64,000 bases of DNA, from assembly GCA_027627225.1 (NCBI GenBank), contig CM051029.1, positions 72,712,578 to 72,776,577 of the forward strand, read 5' to 3'. The translations under genes were made by a program, and so were the position numbers. The notes under the pieces are model-generated. The model was given only the letters and a program-made list of their open reading frames with translations, was not told the DNA's origin and searched no databases. This stretch comes from Congeria kusceri (taxonomy: Eukaryota > Mollusca > Bivalvia > Myida > Dreissenidae). Below are positions 1 through 13,914 of this stretch, piece by piece. Each line of letters begins with the position of its first letter. Positions within the stretch are counted from its first letter, which is position 1.

Positions 1-122
1 CCAGTGCCTAAAATATTTAACTGTTACGACTACGCATATACAGTTTAATATAGATAAATGGAATGTACTCGACAACAATCTTAAAAGCTATTTGTAAAAT
101 AAAATTGTTACAATAACTTTTC
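1..122. other. AT-rich DNA, nothing recognised
   Basis: No coding or structured signal seen. Confidence 0.5.
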
Positions 123-137
123 TGGCATCAATAACAA

Positions 138-328
138 GATATCAATGGCATCAATGCATATGTGCATTAGATATCAATGGCATCAATGCATATGTGCATT
201 AGATATTAATGGCATCAATGCATATGTGCATTAGATATCAATGGCATCAATGCATATGTGCATTAGATATCAATGGCATCAATGCATATGTGCATTAGAT
301 ATCAATGGCATCAATGCATATGTGCATT
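138..328. repeat. 32-bp tandem repeat, about six copies
   Basis: Unit atatcaatggcatcaatgca followed by tatgtgcattag, nearly identical copies with one t/c change. The unit contains the near-palindrome atgcatatgtgcat. Confidence 0.95.
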
Positions 329-331
329 GTG

Positions 332-2356
332 GGTTTCACAATAAGAATTCCTAACACCGTTGATAATAGTTTAGCACATAAGTAACTTCGATGAATACTT
401 GGAGGATTTTTATCACACTGCGAAGTTATGATTTATCTTCAAAAAGACATGCGTGTAAAGTTGCTCCCGTGTAATCGCCACGCGTTGCATATTGCTCCAG
501 ACAATTGTATTGTGACAACATAAACACAGTTTCCTGAGTAAAAAGGTTTTCCTTGAGTCTTCCTATCACATGAGAAGTAGCCAAATAAAATCATTCGTCA
601 GCATCAGAAATGGTACATACAGGACAATAGGCACCATGGTAGCTGGAAAAAGAAGACACCAGTAGAATACCATGGTTATGCAAACATGTATTTGTAAAGT
701 AACTAGCTAGTGACATAGATTCGTTAATTCACCATAACAGTTGGTTATTATATAAGTGTTGCATTACTTTGGTAATTAATTAAGATCATAGTATCGTAAT
801 GTGTGCAATTCGTCCAGTTGTTGATTACGCAAGACAGGTTATGTCTGCATTACGTTTGAGCAACTTAATACAGTACTGGAGGTGTGAACATACCCGGCCC
901 ATTTGTTTATGCCAGGGATTTCTCAAATCAGAATGACAAAACAAAAATTATTTAAACACTTTGGTGCAACCCTGGAACGACTGAAATACGTGTGGATGTT
1001 GTGTTATACGTGCGGCTCATTGCAAAAATTAGACTTGTACTGTTACAGCATAACGATGAAAACCACACTTCTTAATCAAACATTGAAATGGCTGAAAGCA
1101 CAATTTACAGCAAAGGTATGCCATTGTAGTACATCACATCTTTTTGTCACAAAACACGTTATTACAATCAAATAAATAGCTAGACAGTTGACAGTTTATG
1201 TTCCAAATTATATCACAGAAGTGGGTACCCAAGCGTGCATTAACTACACAAATATACGCACACATATTGATACATAAGCAAACTTACTGGTAAACATGCG
1301 TGAAATGAAGAAAACAGATGCAAGTCATGGCATTTAAACGCTAAATATTTGAAAGAAACAGCATGCACAAAATGTAGCAACCCAATGATTGCTTACATGT
1401 GTGTGGCATATCGTTTCAGATACAATTAGCGTAAAACATAAACGGTATCGTAAACATTATCAATGTCGATCATTACTGACAAACGGATTGAATAAATCGT
1501 ACCTGTACATGTATACAACTAGTCTTATACATACACAATATACATTTAACGTCAGAAACAAGTAACCTATAAGGGAGGAAATACAACACACAAAGGTAGT
1601 ACTGAAAAGTCATGTCTATTCAAGAGCCTACATGACGAAGGTCGAAAAAGCATGATAAATAGACTTACTCAAAACAAAAACAAAATAAATGCGTCTTATG
1701 TTTGTGTTTAAATATACATAAGTTGCTTCCCATTTTTGGTGGATTCCCTAAATTTACACACGTATCTGTAGCACTGCTAAATTCATAAAAAAACAACTAT
1801 GACATGACATAACTAGCAACCAGTGTAAGTCTATACTATAGACTACGACACACATAGTTCAAGGTGTGTTTAAACTCCAGCTAAAGACATATAAGAAACT
1901 TTTTCACAGAAAAAAGGAAAATTAAGCTTAAAAAATACATAGTTGTGATAACAGTGCATTGAAACTGTAGTTTGAACATCATGCAGAAGATCTACACGTA
2001 GTTTCTTTATTCATATTAACACAGCTTTATGAGTACGTACATGCTAAGTGTTAATATCGCTAGTAGACACAATTCCGGAGTATTCTTTACATAAATTAAG
2101 AATTAGTACGGTCATTATTTTTATTCGACAATAAATAAATTAACAACTAAATAATGTTGCAACTCGGAAAAAGAACAAGTAGAACTTTAATAAACTTATG
2201 AACGTATTAACACTTTAAATTGTAGCATTTATGTTTGCATTTGATACATGGTAATTATACATATATAAACATTGTTTATTATTATTAGTGACATGCAAGC
2301 CTGCATTGTATTGTTATATTTACGTACAATTTCAAAACAAATACTTAACACCATAT
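332..2356. other. AT-rich non-coding DNA
   Basis: Only short random-looking open frames occur (the longest is 90 codons at 903-1175 on the plus strand, with no recognisable motif). No splice-consistent exon, RNA gene or mobile-element end found. Confidence 0.5.
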
Positions 2357-2760
2357 TATCGTGTACTTGTTCCCACATGCATTATCTTTTAATATGCACG
2401 TTTTTTTCACAAACATAGTTTGTTAAACGCTCTTTGTGTATGCTATAAATATGATCGTGTACTTGTTCCCATATGTATTATATTGTTATATGTACGTTTT
2501 ATTCACAAACATAGTTTGCTGCACGCTGCTTATTTATGTTGAAATATCGTATATTTGTTCCCACATGCATTATATCGTTATATGCACGTTTTATTAACCA
2601 ACTAAGTATGTTACACGCTCTTTGTTCATGTAATATTGTATCTTGTATTTGCTCCAATGCATTATATTGTTAGATGTATTAATTCAGAACCATAGATGGT
2701 TACACAGCATTTATTTATGTTGTCTTTATATCTAATATTTGCTCCTACTATTGTTAGTCA
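2357..2760. repeat. Diverged tandem repeat, period about 88-96 bp, four to five copies
   Basis: The block gtacttgttcccacatgcat, followed by tta-rich sequence, then acgtttt..tcacaaacatag and ttacacgctctttg, recurs near 2361, 2457, 2549, 2645 and 2733 with growing divergence. Confidence 0.8.
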
Positions 2761-5154
2761 ACGAATCAAATGAGAAAATATTTTGTTAAAACAGGCGTTT
2801 TTAGCATTATATTGACTATTGTACTAGTTTGTATATGAACATTTAGATTCTTGAAAACATGTTGAAACGACAAACTTAAATACGTTTGTTTTTTTATGTG
2901 GTACAGTATAGACAAATATACCTAGCGTATTAACTTGATGTGATATATATATGCTACAACTATTGCATGACCAGTATAAATTGTTAACAAAACCGCCTTT
3001 TTATACCGAGACATAACAGGTTCATCATTTCCAAACCATGCACTGCACTTCGCTACAATAAGTATTAAATTAAAGTATGTTAGCTCCTTCATGGTTTTGT
3101 ATGGAGGCAGGGACGGTGGTAACGAAGTCATGAATTGGAAAGCTGTTGTTAAAATCGGCTGTACAAACAATAATCAAAGGAATACAGTGTGATAAAAAAA
3201 AAGGAACACAACTGTCTCCGAATATATTGTTTAAAATCCCATTAAATTGGTTTCTGCAACAAATGTCGTCGTCAAAAGACTGTCGTCCTGAAAATTGTGT
3301 CCCAATGTATACAAAACAATGTTCTACTTCCTAACACCAACGTAATTGATATTCTAGTTGATGATTGTTTTTGTTTATTTCACAAACTATAAAGTGAAGA
3401 CTTTCTTCTTTTTTAGATGAATTGCCCTCTACAATTTATTTATATTGCAAGCAGTATATAACACAACTAATATGGTACGATTAAAGCAATACTATAGTTT
3501 CAAATCGAAGCAATATATTGCCATAGCCATATGTGCCCAATATCTGTATGGTGTTGGCATGCATGCGTGCAACTTGAGAATGAAGTGTTATGTAATCGTG
3601 GTGTCGTGCATATATATACATTTGGTTTATGAAGACATATTTCCGAAGTGACAACATGCATATATTGTGCTCGTACATTAAAAAGTGTCTAGTGGAAGCG
3701 TGCATACATATACAATCGGGATTATATTATAAATATAAAACAGTGAAATACCCTTTATTAGACTCGTTAAACTATATTTAGTATATTAGTAATTAACATT
3801 TTTTGTCAACACTATTTTCAGGAAATGATGTTTGTGGGAATTGAACAAACTCTAGCCATTCTTTGTAATTGTGTAACCATATGCAGCCGCATAACTAATT
3901 CGTCTAAAATACGATTATCTGAGTTGAAATGGACGATACGGGTATTTATAAACTAACCACATTTACAACAAGAAGGCATGCAAGAGTGTCTTAGAACAAA
4001 TGGACAATAGCTGTACCGTTACAGTGGTTGTATGAGCTGAAATCGTTGTGGTCTGTTGCACGTTTTGAAGAAAATACTCATAATAAAGATAATTGCAATG
4101 AAACGCGAAGCGTACGAATGATATTAATATTAAGATGTAACACAAACTAAACCAATCCATTACTGGTTAAATAAAACAAAGAAACGTGACAATTACAAAA
4201 TCAATACGTGTATCCGACAATACTGGAATATCCGGAAAACGTGCAATACCGTATCAATTGGCCCTCCACCAGATATGGTGGTTTGTGTGACACCCTGTAG
4301 AAGATCGAAACATACGAACACTTGGCCGTTAACAAGGTGGCTTCGATAGGTTCATTCTACCGAAACACATGAACGTTTATTATTAAGTTAGGGATTGTAT
4401 GTACAAACCATTTAACGTGAAAGACATTTAACATTTACCCGATAGATAAAATACAACATGTTCAATATAATACAATAGTATCGTACTGGCGCATCAAACG
4501 ATCCTATATTTTACGTGAACTCTACACGTAACCTTTCGCAAAAACGGCGACTGTGCAGCGATTTCGAAAACCAACAGTATCGTTTGGAATAATTATATAA
4601 CTATAATTTATATTGAAATCAACCCAAATGCGGTTATACGTAATTTATAGCAAGATATCAACTAACCCAGTTCATGTTTGTGAATATATATAAAGTGCTT
4701 CAATCTATGTTTTAACCAATAAAAGTAATATTGACAGTTAGTGACCAACACCCATAATATACAAATCCCACTAGAGGTACACATGTAAACATAGGCCGGC
4801 CAGGATATACATTTCAGTGGCATGTTATGTGCGGAATACATGTGTACGGTACTGTTACCTAACTGCCTCGCTGCCGTCTTCGGAGTCGATCTAGCGCCCA
4901 AACCATGCGCTTGCGAGTCTGTTGTGACAACACAGATGTTTTAGTTTTACCTTTAGTTGTTTTGGAAACACAAACGTGTCTTACATATCTAAAAAACATC
5001 ACATAAACTCCACAACAAACATTTCCATCACCGCAAAGTATCACTGTATTAAGAATTGTCATCATCGTCATTATCATCGTTATAAATCAAAAGAATAATC
5101 AATTAAATATCTCTTGTTTACCACTACAAATAACAGCAATACGTTTGAACTTAC
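2761..5154. other. AT-rich non-coding DNA, except for the candidate exon at 4662-4918
   Basis: Short open frames only; nothing recognised. Composition is otherwise uniform. Confidence 0.5.
4662..4918 (-). CDS. Candidate exon on the far side of the satellite
   Basis: An island with GC above its surroundings (about 4859-4918) follows a good acceptor (GTTGTCACAACAG). In the phase left by the ShKT exon it reads SQAHGLGARSTPKTAARQLG and stays open to a stop at 4662. In phase 0, as after one 23-nt mini-exon, it reads TRKRMVWALDRLRRRQRGS and stops at 4859. Neither product is recognisable. A GTAACA donor-like site overlaps the 4859 stop. Could be an unrelated exon or chance. Confidence 0.22.
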
Positions 5155-5285
5155 AATATTGGTTTACAACATAAATTATTAAAAAATGCTTACACTCGTT
5201 GGAGTTGTGATGGGGCCTGTATTTGAAGTAACAATTCATTTACAACATAAATTATTAAGACACACTTGTTGTAGTTGTGATGGGG
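5155..5285 (+). repeat. Satellite anchor segment, diverged edge copy
   Basis: Contains ttggtttacaacataaatta and, further on, taacaattcatttacaacat, as in the internal anchors, but with several changes (aaaaaatgcttacactcgtt, ggggcctg). It marks the left limit of the array; the older-looking divergence suits an array edge. Confidence 0.8.
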
Positions 5286-8174
5286 ACTGTATTTGTAATG
5301 GGGACTGTATTTGTGATGGGGACTGTATTTGTGATCGGAACTGTATTTGTGATGGGGACTGTATTTGCGATGGGGACTGTATTTGTGATGGGGACTGTAT
5401 TTGTGATGGGGACTGTATTTGCGATGGGGACTGTATTTGCGATGGGGACTGTATTTGTGATGGGGACTGTATTTGATTAAGACATACTTACACTTGTTGT
5501 AGTTGTGATGGGGACTGTATTTGTGGTGGCGACTGTATTTGATTAAGACATACTTACACTTGTTGTAGTTGTGATGGGGACTGTATTTGTGATGGGGACT
5601 GTATTTGTGATGGGGACTGTATTTGCGATGGGGACTGTATTTGTGATGGGGACTGTATTTGTGGTGGGGACTGTATTTGAGTAAGACATACTTACACTTG
5701 TTGTAGTTGTGATGGGGACTGTATTTGTGGTGGGGACTGTATTTGATTAAGACATACTTACACTTGTTGTAGTTGTGATGGGGACTGTATTTGTGATGGG
5801 GACTGTATTTGTGATGGGGACTGTATTTGTGATGGGGACTGTATTTAATTAAGACATACTTACACTTGTTGTAGTTGTGATGGGGACTATATTTGTGATG
5901 GGGACTGTATTTGTGATGGGGACTGTATTTGTGATGGGGACTGTATTTGTGGTGGGGACTGTATTTATGATGGGGACTGTATTTGATTAAGACATACTTA
6001 CACTTGTTGTAGTTGTGATGGGGACTGTATTTGTGATGGGGACTGTATTTGTGATGGGGACTGTATTTGTGATGGGGACTGTATTTGATTAAGACATACT
6101 TACACTTGTTGTAGTTGTGATGGGGACTGTATTTGTGATGGGGACTGTATTTGTGATGGGGACTGTATTTGATTAAGACATACTTACACTTGTTGTAGTT
6201 GTGATGGGGACTGTATTTGTGATGGGGACTGTATTTGTGATGGGGACTGTATTTGCGATGGGGACTGTATTTGCGATGGGGACTGTATTTGCGATGGGGA
6301 CTGTATTTGATTAAGACATACTTACACTTGTTGTAGTGGTGATGGGGACTGTATTTGTGATGGGGACTGTATTTGATTAAGACATACTTACACTTGTTGT
6401 AGTTGTGATGGGGACTGTATTTGTGATGGGGACTGTATTTGTGGTGGGGACTGTATTTGAGTAAGACATACTTACACTTGTTGTAGTTGTGATGGGGACT
6501 GTATTTGTGGTGGGGACTGTATTTGATTAAGACATACTTACACTTGTTGTAGTTGTGATGGGGACTGTATTTGTGATGGGGACTGTATTTGTGATGGGGA
6601 CTGTATTTGTGATGGGGACTGTATTTAATTAAGACATACTTACACTTGTTGTAGTTGTGATGGGGACTGTATTTGTGATGGGGACTGTATTTGTGATGGG
6701 GACTGTATTTGTGGTGGGGACTGTATTTATGATGGGGACTGTATTTGATTAAGACATACTTCCACTTGTTGTAGTTGTGATGGGGACTGTATTTGTGATG
6801 GGGACTGTATTTGTGATGGGGACTGTATTTGATTAAGACATACTTACACTTGTTGTAGTTGTGATGGGGACTGTATTTGTGATGGGGACTGTATTTGTGA
6901 TGGGGACTGTGTTTGAGTAAGACATACTTACACATGTTGTAGTTGTGATGGGGACTGTATTTGTGGTGGGGACTGTATTTGAGTAAGACATACTTACACT
7001 TGTTGTAGTTGTGATGGGGACTGTATTTGAGTAAGACATACTTACACTTGTTGTAATTGTGATGGGGACTGTATTTGAGTAAGACATACTTACACTTGTT
7101 GTAGTTGTGATGGGGACTGTATTTGAGTAAGACATAATTACACTTGTTGTAGTTGTGATGGGGACTGTATTTGAAATGGGGACTGTATTTGAGTAAGACA
7201 CACTTACACTTGTTGTAGTTGTGATGGGGACTGTATTTGTGATGAGGACTGTATTTGTGATGGGGACTGTATTTGAGTAAGACATACTTACACTTGTTGT
7301 AGTTGTGATGGGGACTGTATTTGAGTAAGACATAATTACACTTGTTGTAGTTGTGATGGGGACTGTATTTGTGATGGGGACTGTATTTGAGTAAGACATA
7401 CTTACACTTGTTGTAGTTGCGATGGGGACTGTATTTGTGGTGGGGACTGTATTTGATTAAGACATACTTACACTTGTTGTAGTTGTGATGGGGACTGTAT
7501 TTGTGATGGGGACTGTATTTGAGTAAGACATACTTACACTTGTTGTAGTTGTGATGGGGACTGTATTTGTGGTGGGGACTGTATTTGATTAAGACATACT
7601 TACACTTGTTGTAGTTGTGATGGGGACTGTATTTGTGATGGGGACTGTATTTGTGATGGGGACTGTATTTGTGATGGGGACTGTATTTAATTAAGACATA
7701 CTTACACTTGTTGTAGTTGTGATGGGGACTGTATTTGTGATGGGGACTGTATTTGTGATGGGGACTGTATTTGTGATGGGGACTGTATTTGTGGTGGGGA
7801 CTGTATTTATGATGGGGACTGTATTTGATTAAGACATACTTACACTTGTTGTAGTTGTGATGGGGACTGCATTTGTGATGGGGACTGTATTTGTGATGGG
7901 GACTGTATTTGATTAAGACATATTTACACTTGTTGTAGTTGTGATGGGGACTGTATTTGTGATGGGGACTGTATTTGTGATGGGGACTGTATTTGAATAA
8001 GACATACTTACACTTGTTGTAGTTGTGATGGGGACTGTATTTGTGATGGGGACTGTATTTGATTAAGACATACTTACACTTGTTGTAGTTGTGATGGGGA
8101 TTGTATTTGAGTAAGACATACTTACACATGTTGTAGTTGCGATGGGGACTGTATATGTGGTGGGGACTGTATTT

Positions 8175-8300
8175 GAACTAACAATTGGTTTACAACATAA
8201 ATTATTCAGACATACTTACACTTGTTGTAGTTGTGATGGGGACTGTATTTGAACTAACAATTCATTTACAACACAAATTATTAAGACACACTTGTTGTAG
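8175..8300 (+). repeat. Satellite anchor segment 1
   Basis: gaactaacaattggtttaca...attattcagacatac, one core, then gaactaacaattcatttaca...attattaagacacacttg. This non-core sequence marks a higher-order period. Confidence 0.9.
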
Positions 8301-10354
8301 TTGTGATGGGGACTGTATTTGTAATGGGGACTGTATTTGTGATGGGGACTGTATTTGTGATGGGAACTGTATTTGTGATGGGAACTGTATTTGCGATGGG
8401 GACTGTATTTGTGATGGGGACTGTATTTGTGATGGGGACTGTATTTGATTAAGACATACTTACACTTGTTTTAGTTGTGATGAGGACTGTATTTGAGTAA
8501 GACATACTTACACTTGTTGTAGTTGTGATGGGGACTGTATTTGAGTAAGACATACTTACACTTGTTGTAGTTGTGATGGGGACTGTATTTGTGAAGGGGA
8601 CTGTATTTGTGATGGGGGACTGTACTTGATTAAGACATACTTACACTTGTTGTAGTTGTGATGGGGACTGTATTTGTGATGGGGACTGTATTTGATTAAG
8701 ACATACTTACACTTGTTGTAGTAGTGATGGGGACTGTATTTGTGATGGGGACTGTATTTGTGATGCGGACTGTATTTGATTAAGACATACTTACACTTGT
8801 TGTAGTTGTGATGGGGACTGTATTTGTGATGGGGACTGTATTTGTGATGGGGACTGTATTTGATTAAGACATACTTACACTTGTTGTAGTTGTGATGGGG
8901 ACGGTGTTTGAGTAAGACATACTTACACGTGTTGTAGTTGTGATGGGGACTGTATTTGTGGTGGGGACTGTATTTGAGTAAGACATACTTGCACTTGTTG
9001 TAGTTGTGATGGGGACTGTATTTGTGATGGGGACTGTATTTGATTAAGACATACTTACACTTGTTGTAGTTGTGATGGGGACTGTATTTGTGATTGGGAC
9101 TGTATTTGTGATGGGGACTGTATTTGATTAAGACATACTTACACTTGTTGTATTTGTGATGGGGACTGTGTTTGAGTAAGACATACTTACACATGTTGTA
9201 GTTGTGATGGGGACTGTATTTGTGGTGGGGACTGTATTTGAGTAAGACATACTTACACTTGTTGTAGTTGTGATGGGGACTGTATTTGAGTAAGACATAC
9301 TTACACTTGTTGTAATTGTGATGGGGACTGTATTTGAGAAAGACATACTTACACTTGTTGTAGTTGTGATGGGGACTGTATTTGAGTAAGACATAATTAC
9401 ACTTGTTGTAGTTGTGATGGGGACTGTATTTGAAATGGGGACTGTATTTGAGTAAGACACACTTACACTTGTTGTAGTTGTGATGGGGACTGTATTTGTG
9501 ATGAGGACTGTATTTGTGATGGGGACTGTATTTGAGTAAGACATACTTACACTTGTTGTAGTTGTGATGGGGACTGTATTTGAGTAAGACATAATTACAC
9601 TTGTTGTAGTTGTGATGGGGACTGTATTTGTGATGGGGACTGTATTTGAGTAAGACATACTTACACTTGTTGTAGTTGCGATGGGGACTGTATTTGAGTA
9701 AGACATACTTACACTTGTTGTAATTGTGATGGGGACTGTATTTGAGTAAGACATACTTACACTTGTTGTAGTTGTGATGGGGACTGTATTTGAGTAAGAC
9801 ATACTTACACATGTTGTAGATGTGATGGGGACTGTATTTGAGTAAGACATACTTACACTTGTTGTAATTGTGATGGGGACTGTATTTGAGTAAGACATAA
9901 TTACACTTGTTGTAATTGTGATGGGGACTGTATTTGAGTAAGACATAATTACACTTGTTGTATTGGTGATGGGGACTGTATTTGAGTAAGACATACTTTC
10001 ACTTGTTGTAGTTGTGATGGGGACTGTATTTGAGTAAGACATAATTACACTTGTTGTAATTGTGATGGGGACTGTATTTGAGTAAGACATACTTACACTT
10101 GTTGTAGTTGTGATGGGGGCTGTATTTGAGTAAGACATACTTACACTTGTTGTAATTGTGATGGGGACTGTATTTGAGTAAGACATACTTACACTTGTTG
10201 TAGTTGTGATGGGGACTGTATTTGTGATGGGGCTGTATTTGATTAAGACATACTTACACTTGTTGTAGTTGTGATGGGGATTGTATTTGAGTAAGACATA
10301 CTTACACATGTTGTAGTTGCGATGGGGACTGTATATGTGGTGGGGACTGTATTT

Positions 10355-10480
10355 GAACTAACAATTGGTTTACAACATAAATTATTCAGACATACTTACA
10401 CTTGTTGTAGTTGTGATGGGGACTGTATTTGAACTAACAATTCATTTACAACACAAATTATTAAGACACACTTGTTGTAG
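10355..10480 (+). repeat. Satellite anchor segment 2
   Basis: Same segment as anchor 1; 2180 bp further on. Confidence 0.9.
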
Positions 10481-13400
10481 TTGTGATGGGGACTGTATTT
10501 GTAATGGGGACTGTATTTGTGATGGGGACTGTATTTGTGATGGGAACTGTATTTGTGATGGGAACTGTATTTGCGATGGGGACTGTATTTGTGATGGGGA
10601 CTGTATTTGTGATGGGGACTGTATTTGATTAAGACATACTTACACTTGTTGTAGTTGTGATGGGGACGGTGTTTGAGTAAGACATACTTACACGTGTTGT
10701 AGTTGTGATGGGGACTGTATTTGTGATGGGGACTGTATTTGATTAAGACATACTTACACTTGTTGTAGTTGTGATGGGGACTGTATTTGTGATGGGGACT
10801 GTATTTGTGATGGGGACTGTATTTGATTAAGACATACTTACACTTGTTGTATTTGTGATGGGGACTGTGTTTGAGTAAGACATACTTACACATGTTGTAG
10901 TTGTGATGGGGACTGTATTTGTGGTGGGGACTGTATTTGAGTAAGACATACTTACACTTGTTGTAGTTGTGATGGGGACTGTATTTGAGTAAGACATACT
11001 TACACTTGTTGTAATTGTGATGGGGACTGTATTTGAGTAAGACATACTTACACTTGTTGTAGTTGTGATGGGGACTGTATTTGAGTAAGACATAATTACA
11101 CTTGTTGTAGTTGTGATGGGGACTGTATTTGAAATGGGGACTGTATTTGAGTAAGACACACTTACACTTGTTGTAGTTGTGATGGGGACTGTATTTGTGA
11201 TGAGGACTGTATTTGTGATGGGGACTGTATTTGAGTAAGACATACTTACACTTGTTGTAGTTGTGATGGGGACTGTATTTGAGTAAGACATAATTACACT
11301 TGTTGTAGTTGTGATGGGGACTGTATTTGTGATGGGGACTGTATTTGTGGTGGGGACTGTATTTATGATGGGGACTGTATTTGATTAAGACATACTTACA
11401 CTTGTTGTAGTTGTGATGGGGACTGTATTTGTGATGGAGACTGTATTTGTGATGGGGACTGTATTTGTGATGGGGACTGTATTTGATTAAGACATACTTA
11501 CACTTGTTGTAGTTGTGATGGGGACTGTATTTGTGATGGGGACTGTATTTGTGATGGGGACTGTATTTGATTAAGACATACTTACACTTGTTGTAGTTGT
11601 GATGGGGACTGTATTTGTGATGGGGACTGTATTTGTGATGGGGACTGTATTTGCGATGGGGACTGTATTTGCGATGGGGACTGTATTTGTGATGGGGACT
11701 GTATTTGATTAAGACATACTTACACTTGTTGTAGTGGTGATGGGGACTGTATTTGTGATGGGGACTGTATTTGATTAAGACATACTTACACTTGTTGTAG
11801 TTGTGATGGGGACTGTATTTGTGATGGGGACTGTATTTGTGGTGGGGACTGTATTTGAGTAAGACATACTTACACTTGTTGTAGTTGTGATGGGGACTGT
11901 ATTTGTGGTGGGGACTGTATTTGATTAAGACATACTTACACTTGTTGTAGTTGTGATGGGGACTGTATTTGTGATGGGGACTGTATTTGTGATGGGGACT
12001 GTATTTGTGATGGGGACTGTATTTAATTAAGACATACTTACACTTGTTGTAGTTGTGATGGGGACTGTATTTGTGATGGGGACTGTATTTGTGATGGGGA
12101 CTGTATTTGTGATGGGGACTGTATTTGTGGTGGGGACTGTATTTATGATGGGGACTGTATTTGATTAAGACATACTTACACTTGTTGTAGTTGTGATGGG
12201 GACTGTATTTGTGATGGGGACTGTATTTGTGATGGGGACTGTATTTGATTAAGACATACTTACACTTGTTGTAGTTGTGATGGGGACTGTATTTGTGATG
12301 GGGACTGTATTTGTGATGGGGACTGTATTTGAATAAGACATACTTACACTTGTTGTAGTTGTGATGGGGACTGTATTTGTGATGGGGACTGTATTTGATT
12401 AAGACATACTTACACTTGTTGTAGTTGTGATGGGGACTGTATTTGTGATGGGGACTGTATTTGTGATGGGGACTGTATTTGATTAAGACATACTTACACT
12501 TGTTGTATTTGTGATGGGGACTGTGTTTGAGTAAGACATACTTACACATGTTGTAGTTGTGATGGGGACTGTATTTGTGGTGGGGACTGTATTTGAGTAA
12601 GACATACTTACACTTGTTGTAGTTGTGATGGGGACTGTATTTGAGTAAGACATACTTACACTTGTTGTAATTGTGATGGGGACTGTATTTGAGTAAGACA
12701 TACTTACACTTGTTGTAGTTGTGATGGGGACTGTATTTGAGTAAGACATAATTACACTTGTTGTAGTTGTGATGGGGACTGTATTTGAAATGGGGACTGT
12801 ATTTGAGTAAGACACACTTACACTTGTTGTAGTTGTGATGGGGACTGTATTTGTGATGAGGACTGTATTTGTGATGGGGACTGTATTTGAGTAAGACATA
12901 CTTACACTTGTTGTAGTTGTGATGGGGACTGTATTTGAGTAAGACATAATTACACTTGTTGTAGTTGTGATGGGGACTGTATTTGTGATGGGGACTGTAT
13001 TTGAGTAAGACATACTTACACTTGTTGTAGTTGCGATGGGGACTGTATTTGTGGTGGGGACTGTATTTGATTAAGACATACTTACACTTGTTGTAGTTGT
13101 GATGGGGACTGTATTTGTGATGGGGACTGTATTTGAGTAAGACATACTTACACTTGTTGTAGTTGTGATGGGGACTGTATTTGTGGTGGGGACTGTATTT
13201 GATTAAGACATACTTACACTTGTTGTAGTTGTGATGGGGACTGTATTTGTGATGGGGACTGTATTTGTGATGGGGACTGTATTTGTGATGGGGACTGTAT
13301 TTAATTAAGACATACTTACACTTGTTGTAGTTGTGATGGGGACTGTATTTGTGAAGGGGACTGTATTTGTGATGGGGACTGTATTTGTGATGGGGACTGT

Positions 13401-13788
13401 ATTTGTGGTGGGGACTGTATTTATGATGGGGACTGTATTTGATTAAGACATACTTACACTTGTTGTAGTTGTGATGGGGACTGCATTTGTGATGGGGACT
13501 GTATTTGTGATGGGGACTGTATTTGATTAAGACATATTTACACTTGTTGTAGTTGTGATGGGGACTGTATTTGTGATGGGGACTGTATTTGTGATGGGGA
13601 CTGTATTTGAATAAGACATACTTACACTTGTTGTAGTTGTGATGGGGACAGTATTTGTGATGGGGACTGTATTTGATTAAGACATACTTACACTTGTTGT
13701 AGTTGTGATGGGGATTGTATTTGAGTAAGACATACTTACACATGTTGTAGTTGCGATGGGGACTGTATATGTGGTGGGGACTGTATTT

Positions 13789-13914
13789 GAACTAACAATT
13801 GGTTTACAACATAAATTATTCAGACATACTTACACTTGTTGTAGTTGTGATGGGGACTGTATTTGAACTAACAATTCATTTACAACACAAATTATTAAGA
13901 CACACTTGTTGTAG
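13789..13914 (+). repeat. Satellite anchor segment 3
   Basis: Same segment; 3434 bp after anchor 2, the longest period. Confidence 0.9.

Noticed and set aside
5190..8129. 979-codon minus-strand open frame
   Set aside because: Same satellite artefact as above; no signal, domain or codon structure beyond the repeat.
8185..8448. 87-codon plus-strand frame recurring after each anchor (Cys/Asp-rich CDGDCI repeats)
   Set aside because: Translation of the 18-bp core on the other strand; the metal-binding-like look of CDGDCI repeats is a by-product of the core sequence. It begins with TTG and has no gene context.
10396..13743. 1115-codon minus-strand open frame
   Set aside because: It is the satellite read in the frame without stops; units of 18 and 48 bp keep phase automatically. 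It starts and ends at anchor segments, not at gene signals.
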